NCBI GenBank assembly: GCA_003487525.1 | Contig: DNDT01000272.1 | Location: 1 to 6,373, forward strand | Direction: 5' to 3' | Source of the DNA: Flavobacteriales bacterium | Lineage (GTDB): Bacteria; Bacteroidota; Bacteroidia; Flavobacteriales_E; Vicingaceae | Length of the DNA stretch: 6,373 bases | Shown: positions 1 through 5,486 of the stretch, in pieces | Layout of the letters: every line of letters begins with the position of its first letter | How positions within the stretch are numbered: position 1 is the stretch's first letter | Position numbers and translations under genes: made by a program | Notes under the pieces: model-generated | The model's database searches: none | The model's input: the letters and a program-made list of their open reading frames with translations, nothing else | Told to the model about the DNA's origin: nothing

Positions 1-2952
1 GATCGTTTGAATAGGCATGTGGTACTCAAAATATTTTTTCATGAGTCTGCTAACAATAGCCCGCAGGCGCAACAGCAATTATTTAGAGAGGCTAGACAGA
101 TAGCGGGGTTAAATCATTCCGCCGTACTACCTGTACTAGATTTCATTTTCGAAGAAAATTCATCAATCATCGTCATGCCTTACATGGCTGGTGGGTCTCT
201 TGCTGAACGCATGAAGAAAAAAAATGAACCGCTCTCCATTGGAGAGATCGTTTCAATTGTCCGCGATATTGCATCCGCTTTGGACTACTTGCACCACAGA
301 GGCATAACCTACAAAAATTTGACACCCAATCATGTGTTTCTTGATGAAAAGAATAATGCAGCTATCTCTTCAGCTGATATTTTAGTGCCATTGTCTTCAT
401 CTGAAAATTCAACTCTATCTGGAATATCTGGCAATCTAGCATACATCAGCCCTGAACAGGTAACAGGGAAAAGAGTCGGTAAACGTAGCGACACCTATTC
501 TCTAGGTATTCTATTGTTCGAGTTGCTTGTTGACAAGCAACCATTTGATGCTGATACCCCTGTTAAGATGATTGAAAGAATATTAAATGAGCCAATACCA
601 AATATCCGTCAAATAAATCCAAATCTGCATGCTGGTATAGAAAATGTGTTTGAGAAAGCGCTCGCCAAAAACCCCGACGAACGCTATCTCGAAACCATGG
701 ATTTAGCAAACGACCTCTTAAAACTATATCCTGAAAACTTATATCCAAAGGACAAGCTTCCATTATCAAAAAATATAATAATTGATGGAGACGTAGATCC
801 TATCCATATGAGGGGCAATGAAAGCAGCGCAAAAAGAGGTGTGAAAGAGGACAAGGCCAAGCCTCCTTCAACAACATTTAAGGACCGGTCTGTTACCCAG
901 GATTCAGAAGATATATTGTCCGCATCATCTTCACCAGACACACAGGAAAACCAATCTGAAGAATCAGAAATAGTTGTTGCAACAGACTCAAGCGTTGCCG
1001 TTGGCAATATTCAAATTGGCGGGAGTGTTTCTGGCAATATCGTCATTGGCGTTGAGTATAACCAAATCTCTGGACTGGTTAATAAAGCAGAACCTCGTCG
1101 CATATTAAATGCTGGATTTGCAAAAGTAGGTGGTCCTCGTCTCAATCGTAATCAGGCTCTTCTTAGCAACAACCCCTATGATTTGTTGGTCGATGTGGGT
1201 CCACCATGGAGACAAGATGGAAATCTTGTAATTAAAAGCGAACAAGCTTATTTCCCTGAAGACAAATTACCAGAGGATCAACAAGGATATCAAGTTCGTG
1301 TGGTATTTGTGGCCGAGGATTTTTCACCTCGCCTGTCCACTACCGAAATATGGGTCCCTGCCAAAGCAGGACAAAGTTATCCATTTGAAAATGGAGAACG
1401 TGCAAGTGCATCTGGAGCAGTCAAGTTGAGGGTCAAGGCTCCTAAACTTGGGTTATTTAAACGCCAAGGCAGTGCACATGGTCGCTTGTGCTTATATTAC
1501 AAGGGACAGTTGATACAATCCGCTTTGGTATCGGTGGGGATAACAAATTCTCAAAATGTCAAACTAAAGAAACCGAACAAAATAGAAGTAGATTATGTTA
1601 TAGCGGGTAATTTCGAAGACACAAAGCGCCTTAGCGACCGACAAGTTCAATTCGGAAACAATGAAATACGTCCAATATCTGTTGGCTTGACCCTGAACGA
1701 TGATGGATCTGGTCGTCATCGCATATTGGCTACTTATCATTTGAACTCAAAAGAGGAGACGACCATTCCACCTGCCTGGGCACCCTACGATTCCCAATCC
1801 GCACAACAAACACTCCTTGAATTCCGAAAGGTAATGACAGATTGTTACACAGGGTTGAGCGAAACATTTGGAAAGAATCGCAAGGATTTTAGTTACGACT
1901 TGCTTGAACTGGCAAAGTTAGGCGACCAATTACGAACACTAGCCCTAAGTGGTTTGGATGTGTCTGAATCGGGAAGGACTGTAGCCATCTGGCGGCAAGG
2001 TCTCCTTGATGCTTTGAAAACAGGAACTGTTATTCAAATTGCTCGCACAGGACCTGCAAATTATATTTTCCCATGGGCATTGGTATATGACATCCCTTTG
2101 CCAGAACCCGACAAAGCAAAACTATGCAAAGTAATTGAAGAGTGGAATGGGAACGGCATTCGTGAAAAGGAAGCTGAAATGGGTTGCCCTTATCAAGACG
2201 AAGAATGGCATAAGCAAAATATTATTTGTCCTTATGGCTTCTGGGGCTTGAAACACATTATCGAACAGCCAACAGGAGCACTCCACAAACAAGATAGCCG
2301 CTGGGTGTTCGATGTAACTGACAAAATCTCAATTGGGAAAGAAGTTGATTTAGGGGTAGGGGTAACAAATGATATAGATCAAACCGCCCGTGACTCCCAC
2401 CTGAATCAATTAGTCGCAAATATGAGGGCACGCCTAAACCCACTTCAACCTGCATATGACCGCAATAATGCCCGTATTATGTTGCAGGCGCCAGAAATCG
2501 TATATTTTTTATGCCATGGAGAAGTTGATACGAAACAAACACCTTTCTTGAGTATTGGAGAGCACATTCTTGACCCCAACTATTCCATCTTCCCAAACAC
2601 TTTGGAACAATGGAGTTATGGAGGTCTCAATCTTCCACACTGGCAACAGGTTCGACCCCTAGTGTTTATAAATGGTTGTCATACCACTCAATTGCAGCCT
2701 GGCATTGTATTAAATTTCGTTTCTGCTTTTGCAGACCTAGGAGCAAGCGGTGTGATTGGCACAGAAGTAAGTGTTCGCGCCGATATGGCAATGACGATAG
2801 CAGAGGCGATTCTTACTCGCATCGGGAATGACATGGAGATTGGTCATGCTATTCGCGAAATGCGTTGGGAGATGGTGAATCGAGGCAATCTACTGGGTTT
2901 GGCTTACACACCTTATTGCCTCGCAAATTTACATATTGAAAGGGATAATTAA
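1..2952 (+). CDS. Pseudokinase-CHAT protease fusion protein (5'-truncated by window)
   Basis: The frame is open from base 1, so the true start lies upstream; 983 residues are visible (numbered here from base 1). Residues 1-245 form a PknB-like Ser/Thr kinase fold: beta3 Lys K10 (VVLK), alpha-C Glu E30, activation-segment SPE (150-152), and DTYSLG (164-169). The Gly-rich loop would lie left of the window. The catalytic loop is degenerate: HRD reads YKN (104-106), the loop Lys is T108, the loop Asn is H111, and DFG reads DIL (126-128). Residues 246-330 are a polar, acidic linker. Two GNI-x-IG repeats follow (335-350), then a beta-rich region (about 360-590). The C-terminal CHAT domain has FPWALVYD (690-697), CHG with H839, and NGC with C893, the expected His/Cys dyad, and ends in the usual GVIGTE and LGLAYTPY segments. 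CHAT is a caspase-clan protease family, often the effector of bacterial conflict systems. I infer a sensor/scaffold kinase fold controlling a protease; its target is unknown. Confidence 0.88.
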   Translation, partial: DRLNRHVVLKIFFHESANNSPQAQQQLFREARQIAGLNHSAVLPVLDFIFEENSSIIVMPYMAGGSLAERMKKKNEPLSIGEIVSIVRDIASALDYLHHRGITYKNLTPNHVFLDEKNNAAISSADILVPLSSSENSTLSGISGNLAYISPEQVTGKRVGKRSDTYSLGILLFELLVDKQPFDADTPVKMIERILNEPIPNIRQINPNLHAGIENVFEKALAKNPDERYLETMDLANDLLKLYPENLYPKDKLPLSKNIIIDGDVDPIHMRGNESSAKRGVKEDKAKPPSTTFKDRSVTQDSEDILSASSSPDTQENQSEESEIVVATDSSVAVGNIQIGGSVSGNIVIGVEYNQISGLVNKAEPRRILNAGFAKVGGPRLNRNQALLSNNPYDLLVDVGPPWRQDGNLVIKSEQAYFPEDKLPEDQQGYQVRVVFVAEDFSPRLSTTEIWVPAKAGQSYPFENGERASASGAVKLRVKAPKLGLFKRQGSAHGRLCLYYKGQLIQSALVSVGITNSQNVKLKKPNKIEVDYVIAGNFEDTKRLSDRQVQFGNNEIRPISVGLTLNDDGSGRHRILATYHLNSKEETTIPPAWAPYDSQSAQQTLLEFRKVMTDCYTGLSETFGKNRKDFSYDLLELAKLGDQLRTLALSGLDVSESGRTVAIWRQGLLDALKTGTVIQIARTGPANYIFPWALVYDIPLPEPDKAKLCKVIEEWNGNGIREKEAEMGCPYQDEEWHKQNIICPYGFWGLKHIIEQPTGALHKQDSRWVFDVTDKISIGKEVDLGVGVTNDIDQTARDSHLNQLVANMRARLNPLQPAYDRNNARIMLQAPEIVYFLCHGEVDTKQTPFLSIGEHILDPNYSIFPNTLEQWSYGGLNLPHWQQVRPLVFINGCHTTQLQPGIVLNFVSAFADLGASGVIGTEVSVRADMAMTIAEAILTRIGNDMEIGHAIREMRWEMVNRGNLLGLAYTPYCLANLHIERDN
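1003..1050 (+). other. Tandem Gly-Asn-Ile decapeptide motif between kinase fold and CHAT region
   Basis: Within the kinase-CHAT protein, GNIQIG (residues 335-340) and GNIVIG (345-350) repeat with a ten-residue period, separated by GSVS. Glycine, Asn and alternating Ile/Val give a beta-strand/turn pattern. Short Gly/Asn/Val motifs of this style recur in bacterial conflict and NLR-like proteins, where some have been proposed to form amyloid-like assembly stacks. That function is inference here; only the repeat itself is seen. It sits at the boundary between the disordered linker and the structured beta-rich region. Confidence 0.5.
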
Positions 2953-3296
2953 TTTCCTGCTATTGGAAGATCAGGCTTGGATACATCCGATAAATTATCT
3001 TCTATCGGTTCACCTCCTAACCACTTGCTCACAGCCTTGAATGACTTATTTCGCGTTGCTCGTCTATCAACATAACCAGCTATGATTAAATAACCAAAGA
3101 AACCAATCGCCAAGCCAATACAATAGGAACTAAATGCACCAGTTTCCTGCGGAAAAAGAGAAATCACTGCCGCCCCACCAACCGCTCCTACCACTGTGGA
3201 AATATCGCTCAAACCTGTAGGCTTTGTGCGACGCAAGGTTCTATAAGTTACCCAACCAATGACTAGACCAAAACAAAAAGCACCCAAATTGAACAT
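2949..3296 (-). CDS. Small three-helix membrane protein, unknown function
   Basis: 115 residues starting at MFNLGAF. The frame extends 38 codons further upstream (to 3410), but the ATG at 3296 is chosen because GGAGG lies 5 bases before it and a promoter sits just upstream; the longer form would start inside the hsdR relic. Three hydrophobic segments are visible: residues 4-18 (running into the basic YRTLRR), 31-48 and 57-75. A basic then acidic cytosolic-type tail follows (RRATRNK..., then EPIEDN). There is no signal-peptide cleavage motif, enzyme motif or Cys cluster. The gene converges on the CHAT gene and overlaps it by four bases at the stop codons (TTAA). I do not recognise a named family. 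Its position suggests a membrane partner of the CHAT protein, for example an anchor or the target of its cleavage, but this is speculation. Confidence 0.75.
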   Translation of the reverse strand: MFNLGAFCFGLVIGWVTYRTLRRTKPTGLSDISTVVGAVGGAAVISLFPQETGAFSSYCIGLAIGFFGYLIIAGYVDRRATRNKSFKAVSKWLGGEPIEDNLSDVSKPDLPIAGN

Positions 3297-3301
3297 AATA
3301 G

Positions 3302-3306
3302 CCTCC
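3302..3306 (-). promoter_or_regulatory. Ribosome binding site that decides the start at 3296
   Basis: On the minus strand GGAGG precedes the ATG at 3296 with a 5-base spacer. It is the reason for preferring a 115-residue product over a 153-residue frame, whose ATG at 3410 has no such site. Confidence 0.8.
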
Positions 3307-3323
3307 AGAGTGAAGTTGAAAAT

Positions 3324-3352
3324 AGTATAACAAACTGAAACTCGATAATCAA
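3324..3352 (-). promoter_or_regulatory. Sigma-70-type promoter of the minus-strand membrane-protein gene
   Basis: Read on the minus strand: -35 TTGATT (3352-3347; four of six matches to TTGACA), a 17-base spacer, and -10 TATACT (3329-3324; five of six matches to TATAAT). Transcription would begin near 3317, giving a short leader of about 20 bases with the GGAGG site. The gene therefore appears to be expressed alone, against the CHAT gene's transcript. Confidence 0.6.
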
Positions 3353-3381
3353 TCCTAAAGAGTAAAATTACACTGACAAGT

Positions 3382-3423
3382 ATGAGTATTTTCTCCGAAG
3401 ACGCCCTCATCGAACAACCTGCC
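3382..3423 (+). pseudogene. Relic of an hsdR 5' end (first 14 codons)
   Basis: This stretch reads MSIFSEDALIEQPA, matching 11 of 14 residues of the start of the hsdR gene at 5445 (MNLFSEDNLIEQPA). At DNA level 34 of 42 bases agree. Homology begins exactly at the ATG and ends where the GC-rich repeat begins; no hsdR-like residues follow. The eight differences, some synonymous, argue for a remnant of a related allele or an old duplication rather than a recent copy. It has no evident ribosome site and is not expected to be expressed as a useful protein. An alternative is chance retention of a start region after recombination between two restriction loci. Confidence 0.7.
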
Positions 3424-3546
3424 GCAAACGCGCGAGCTGTTCCTGTCCGTGGTCGGTCAGCGGTGAGGTGGAGGTCAACGGACTATGACGCGGATTTACG
3501 GACGGGAACGGACTGGTTCAACCTGCGGCGAACGCGCGGGCTGCTC

Positions 3547-3580
3547 ACCTCGACAGGCTCAGTGCACCGCCTGCCGAGGT
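3547..3580. repeat. Imperfect inverted repeat (hairpin) in repeat copy 2
   Basis: Arms 3547-3558 and 3569-3580 pair at 11 of 12 positions (one A-C mismatch) around a 10-base loop. No T-tract follows, so an intrinsic terminator is unlikely. It lies in the segment missing from copy 1, suggesting a separable palindromic insert within the repeat unit. Confidence 0.65.
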
Positions 3581-3680
3581 TGGTCGGCGGTGAGGTGGAG
3601 GTCTAAACGGACTATGAAGCGGACTCACGGATGGGAACGGATTTGTCCATGCTGCGCCAAACGCGTGGGCTGTTCACTTC

Positions 3681-3700
3681 GACATGCCCTTCGGGCAGTC
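3681..3700. repeat. Small hairpin in repeat copy 3
   Basis: gac-a-tgccc, loop ttc, gggca-gtc: an eight-pair stem with one bulged A. It occupies the same place in copy 3 as part of the larger hairpin in copy 2 but has a different sequence, so this part of the unit is the variable, palindromic part. No T-run follows. Confidence 0.6.
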
Positions 3701-3770
3701 AGTGCGTCGCCTGTCCGTGGTTGGTGAAGTTTACAAATCCCCCTTTTTCTGTCTAAATAGAATTTTTTTA

Positions 3771-3800
3771 TTCAATTATTTTGTACGGACGTTGTATAAT
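3771..3800 (+). promoter_or_regulatory. Probable promoter of the three-gene module and hsdR
   Basis: A perfect TATAAT stands at 3795-3800. The best -35 candidate is weak: TTCAAT at 3771-3776, 18-base spacing, three of six matches. An A/T-rich stretch (about 3745-3780) just upstream could compensate as an UP-like element, or an activator may be needed. A start near 3807 gives a leader of about 35 bases. This is the only promoter-like signal seen before the four plus-strand genes. Confidence 0.5.
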
Positions 3801-3820
3801 AAGAGAGTCGAAATCTACTA

Positions 3821-3836
3821 GTTCCCGTAAGGGAGG
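3821..3836 (+). promoter_or_regulatory. Leader hairpin overlapping the ribosome binding site of the UBL gene
   Basis: ttccc-gtaa-gggag can fold as a short stem (four Watson-Crick pairs plus a T-G pair) closed by a GUAA tetraloop of the stable GNRA class. Its 3' arm is the Shine-Dalgarno GGGAGG (3831-3836), 5 bases before the ATG at 3842. Folding would partly hide the ribosome site. The stem is short, so any regulatory effect is inference, but the strong Shine-Dalgarno supports the start at 3842. Confidence 0.45.
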
Positions 3837-3841
3837 TCCAG

Positions 3842-4117
3842 ATGGCAGAAGTAAACATCAAAGTTGAAATTCAGGATGCAAGTGGAAAAATCCGTAAGAG
3901 GGTTACATTAGCCGTATCAGATAGCATTACTAAATCAGATTTATCAGCAGGTCTTAAGAGTCATTTTAGCGACATATTAGGTGATGACAAGCTAGATATT
4001 CTTGTCGACCCACCCGACAACCGACCACTCATGGGAAAACTAGTTTCGGATGGGGCTCGCGTAATTGCACGCCCTAGATCATCATCTTCAATTTTTAGAA
4101 TTATTGACGAAGATTAA
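3842..4117 (+). CDS. Small beta-grasp (ubiquitin-like) protein candidate
   Basis: 91 residues; the start is fixed by GGGAGG 5 bases upstream. The pattern fits a ubiquitin-like fold: strand (VNIKVEI, 4-10), turn DASGK, strand (KRVTLAV, 19-25), a helix opening with TKSDLSAGLKSHF (30-42), then strand (LDILVD, 51-56) and a closing segment in which L67, D70-G71 and RVIARP (73-78) mimic the 'L.DG..l' end of ubiquitin relatives. A flexible serine-rich, charged tail ends in IDED. There is no C-terminal Gly-Gly, and no E1, E2 or JAB-protease gene in the window, so conjugation as a protein tag is not expected; a binding or adaptor role, like YukD-type UBLs, is more plausible. It is first in a unit whose next gene starts 22 bases later. 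The fold is judged from pattern only. Alternative: an unrelated small alpha/beta protein. Confidence 0.7.
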   Translation: MAEVNIKVEIQDASGKIRKRVTLAVSDSITKSDLSAGLKSHFSDILGDDKLDILVDPPDNRPLMGKLVSDGARVIARPRSSSSIFRIIDED

Positions 4118-4139
4118 ATTGTGACGATTGGGGAAAATA

Positions 4140-4895
4140 ATGGCAAAAAAGCTTGAGCCGATACGTGTTACAGGTGAAGGGGATATTTCTTTCAAATTGC
4201 TTGACATAAGCATTGAAAGTGGAGGTTATATTGGTTCCAGCGCTATTATTGCTCATCGACCCGGGATTAGTGACAGGCTCGTTTATCAATATTTGGTAGC
4301 AAGTGAGTTAACGTCAAAAAGATCAGCCATCATTTTTCCATTTTCTCATCCATTGAAAATACCATATAACATACAGCCTAAATCCTTAGATACAAATTCA
4401 GCTGATTGGAAAGATAAGATCCTACCTGGAAGTCTTCTCCGAATTAAGTCAACATCTGATAACACTATCCTAAAGTCCCTTGCAAAGCTTCGAAAAGGAA
4501 TCCTTCCACGGTCAACGAATGATTTTCCAGTTATATTTGTATTTGACACAATTCAAAGAATTTCTCCAAAACTAGAAGAGGAAATTAGAATCCTGATACG
4601 CGAAGCCTCGATGAATAAACTCAGTGTATGGCTACATTGCCCTCTAACTTCAATACCACCTGACTTATTCTCAATAATAGGAAATGTGTCAGTTATTTGG
4701 CCAAGCAAAAAAGAATATGATATTTTAAAGGAACACCTTTCTAGTGACCAAATTGATTTTGACGGATTTCCACGTTCAAGAGGAATGTTATTCATCAGTA
4801 ATATCATCCTAACCGAAGGAAAAGGCTGGCAGTTTACAGAAATGGAGTACGATGAATTGGAAGCACTAAAGGGGATAAATAATGACCAAGGATGA
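4140..4895 (+). CDS. Degenerate RecA/HerA-like P-loop ATPase relative, unknown function
   Basis: 251 residues from the ATG at 4140, which has GGGG (4130-4133) 6 bases upstream; a TTG at 4128 in frame overlaps that site and is rejected. Residues 28-71 resemble the start of a KaiC/HerA-type NTPase core: GGY..SSAIIAHRPG (28-42) then a helix YQYLVASEL (49-57) and strand AIIFPFSH (63-70). The place of GxxGxGKT reads HRPGISDRL (39-47), so the P-loop Lys and Thr are absent. A Walker B-like strand VIFVFD (131-136) is present, followed by a helix and SVWLHCPLTSIPPDL (162-176), which resembles the 'TQ.P.dlp' sensor strand of HerA/FtsK relatives with the Gln lost. No other motif is recognised. It is probably a non-hydrolysing ATPase-fold partner. 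The fold call is tentative, but the gene itself is secure: it has good coding structure and the next gene overlaps it by 14 bases. Confidence 0.75.
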   Translation: MAKKLEPIRVTGEGDISFKLLDISIESGGYIGSSAIIAHRPGISDRLVYQYLVASELTSKRSAIIFPFSHPLKIPYNIQPKSLDTNSADWKDKILPGSLLRIKSTSDNTILKSLAKLRKGILPRSTNDFPVIFVFDTIQRISPKLEEEIRILIREASMNKLSVWLHCPLTSIPPDLFSIIGNVSVIWPSKKEYDILKEHLSSDQIDFDGFPRSRGMLFISNIILTEGKGWQFTEMEYDELEALKGINNDQG

Positions 4896-5433
4896 TGATA
4901 CCAAAACCCAAGAATCCCGAACACCAAAATGGCTTCAAGATGGAATTAGCGGGGCATTCTCAGATACGATAAAAGCAATTTTGCTTCCATTTTTGCTTGT
5001 AACCATTCTTGCAGGACTCGGTTTCATCTTTTATCTAAATAGTATCTATATTCATTTCTCTATTGATATACCTGCCTATCAAATAGGCATTGGATTTGCC
5101 ATAGCCACAATAATTGTTTATTTCAACCAAAAATACATTAGAAAAATGTTTAGAAGATATAAGTGGCGCAGTGCTCATGGATTTCTTTGGAAAAACAATA
5201 ATCGAGATGAGTTATCCGGTCCGTACTGTCCAATCTGCAAAGCACATGTTGTTGAAGTAAAAACTAGCTACGAAAAGCAAATAGAAGACGGATTCAAAAT
5301 AATGCAGGGGGGCAAGACAAAACACATATTCAAATGTTCAAATCCAAGATGTACTAGCGAGGAAAGACAATTAGATTTTGATTTGCAGACGTTAATCCAA
5401 AAAGTATTTAACGAATATTATTCAGGGATATAG
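4882..5433 (+). CDS. Two-helix membrane protein with C-terminal zinc ribbon
   Basis: 183 residues. The ATG overlaps the end of the preceding gene by 14 bases, with AAAGGGG (4868-4874) 7 bases upstream, so translation is likely coupled. A charged N-terminus (1-30) may form an amphipathic helix (WLQDGISGAF). Two membrane helices follow, about 32-53 and 66-82, ending in a strongly basic stretch (KYIRKMFRRYKWR, 84-96) that places the C-terminus in the cytosol. The C-terminal domain opens with HGFLW and GPYCPIC, then has C116, C119, C152 and C157 (CxxC and CxxxxC pairs), a Cys4 zinc ribbon. Such membrane-plus-zinc-ribbon proteins often anchor or recruit partners; no catalytic motif is seen. I infer it holds the UBL and ATPase-like partners at the membrane. 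No named family is recognised. Confidence 0.8.
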   Translation: MTKDDDTKTQESRTPKWLQDGISGAFSDTIKAILLPFLLVTILAGLGFIFYLNSIYIHFSIDIPAYQIGIGFAIATIIVYFNQKYIRKMFRRYKWRSAHGFLWKNNNRDELSGPYCPICKAHVVEVKTSYEKQIEDGFKIMQGGKTKHIFKCSNPRCTSEERQLDFDLQTLIQKVFNEYYSGI

Positions 5434-5444
5434 TAATAGTTTCA

Positions 5445-5486
5445 ATGAATTTATTCTCCGAAGATAACCTCATAGAACAACCCGCC
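5445..5486 (+). repeat. Second copy of the hsdR 5' direct repeat
   Basis: The intact hsdR start matches 3382-3423 at 34 of 42 bases, in the same orientation, so the two copies bracket about 2 kb holding the GC-rich repeat and the UBL/ATPase-like/zinc-ribbon genes. Homology does not extend upstream of either ATG. Confidence 0.7.

Larger units (their letters stand above)
3419..3732 (+). repeat. GC-rich tandem intergenic repeat, ~129-bp unit, about 2.5 copies
   Basis: Copies begin at 3419, 3523 and 3652 with ctgcSgcRaacgcg-like starts. Shared blocks include cggtgaggtggaggtc (3461 and 3588), aacggactatga (3477 and 3606) and gggaacgga (3504 and 3633). Copy 1 lacks about 25 bases present in copy 2 (the acctcgacaggctcagtg part). 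Copy 3 is partial, carries a different small palindrome in that position, and ends near gttggtgaagttt. Composition is much GC-richer than both flanks. Short open frames cross it but have no ribosome sites and no protein-like composition. It resembles a dispersed, REP/MITE-like family of intergenic repeats; whether it is dispersed in this genome cannot be seen from this window. Confidence 0.8.

Noticed and set aside
1..740. Active Ser/Thr kinase call
   Set aside because: The HRD Asp, loop Lys and loop Asn are replaced, so an active kinase is not the best reading despite the clear fold.
3297..3410. N-terminal extension of the minus-strand membrane-protein gene to an ATG at 3410
   Set aside because: It would overlap the promoter and the hsdR relic on the other strand and has no ribosome site, whereas the ATG at 3296 has GGAGG at ideal spacing.
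3681..3700. Intrinsic terminator
   Set aside because: The hairpin is not followed by a T-run; it is better explained as part of the repeat unit.
3382..3727. Plus-strand open frames across the GC-rich repeat (ends at 3606 and 3727)
   Set aside because: Apart from the first 14 codons, these are translations of a tandem DNA repeat, rich in Arg/Trp/Gly, with no ribosome site and different frames in successive units.
3419..3732. CRISPR array
   Set aside because: Units are about 129 bp with internal similarity throughout; there are no short identical repeats with unique spacers and no cas genes.
3842..4117. Ubiquitin-like conjugation (Bil/Bub-type) system
   Set aside because: No C-terminal Gly-Gly and no E1, E2 or JAB-like gene is present in the window.
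4128..4139. TTG start for the ATPase-like gene
   Set aside because: The TTG overlaps the GGGG ribosome site; the ATG at 4140 has correct spacing from it.
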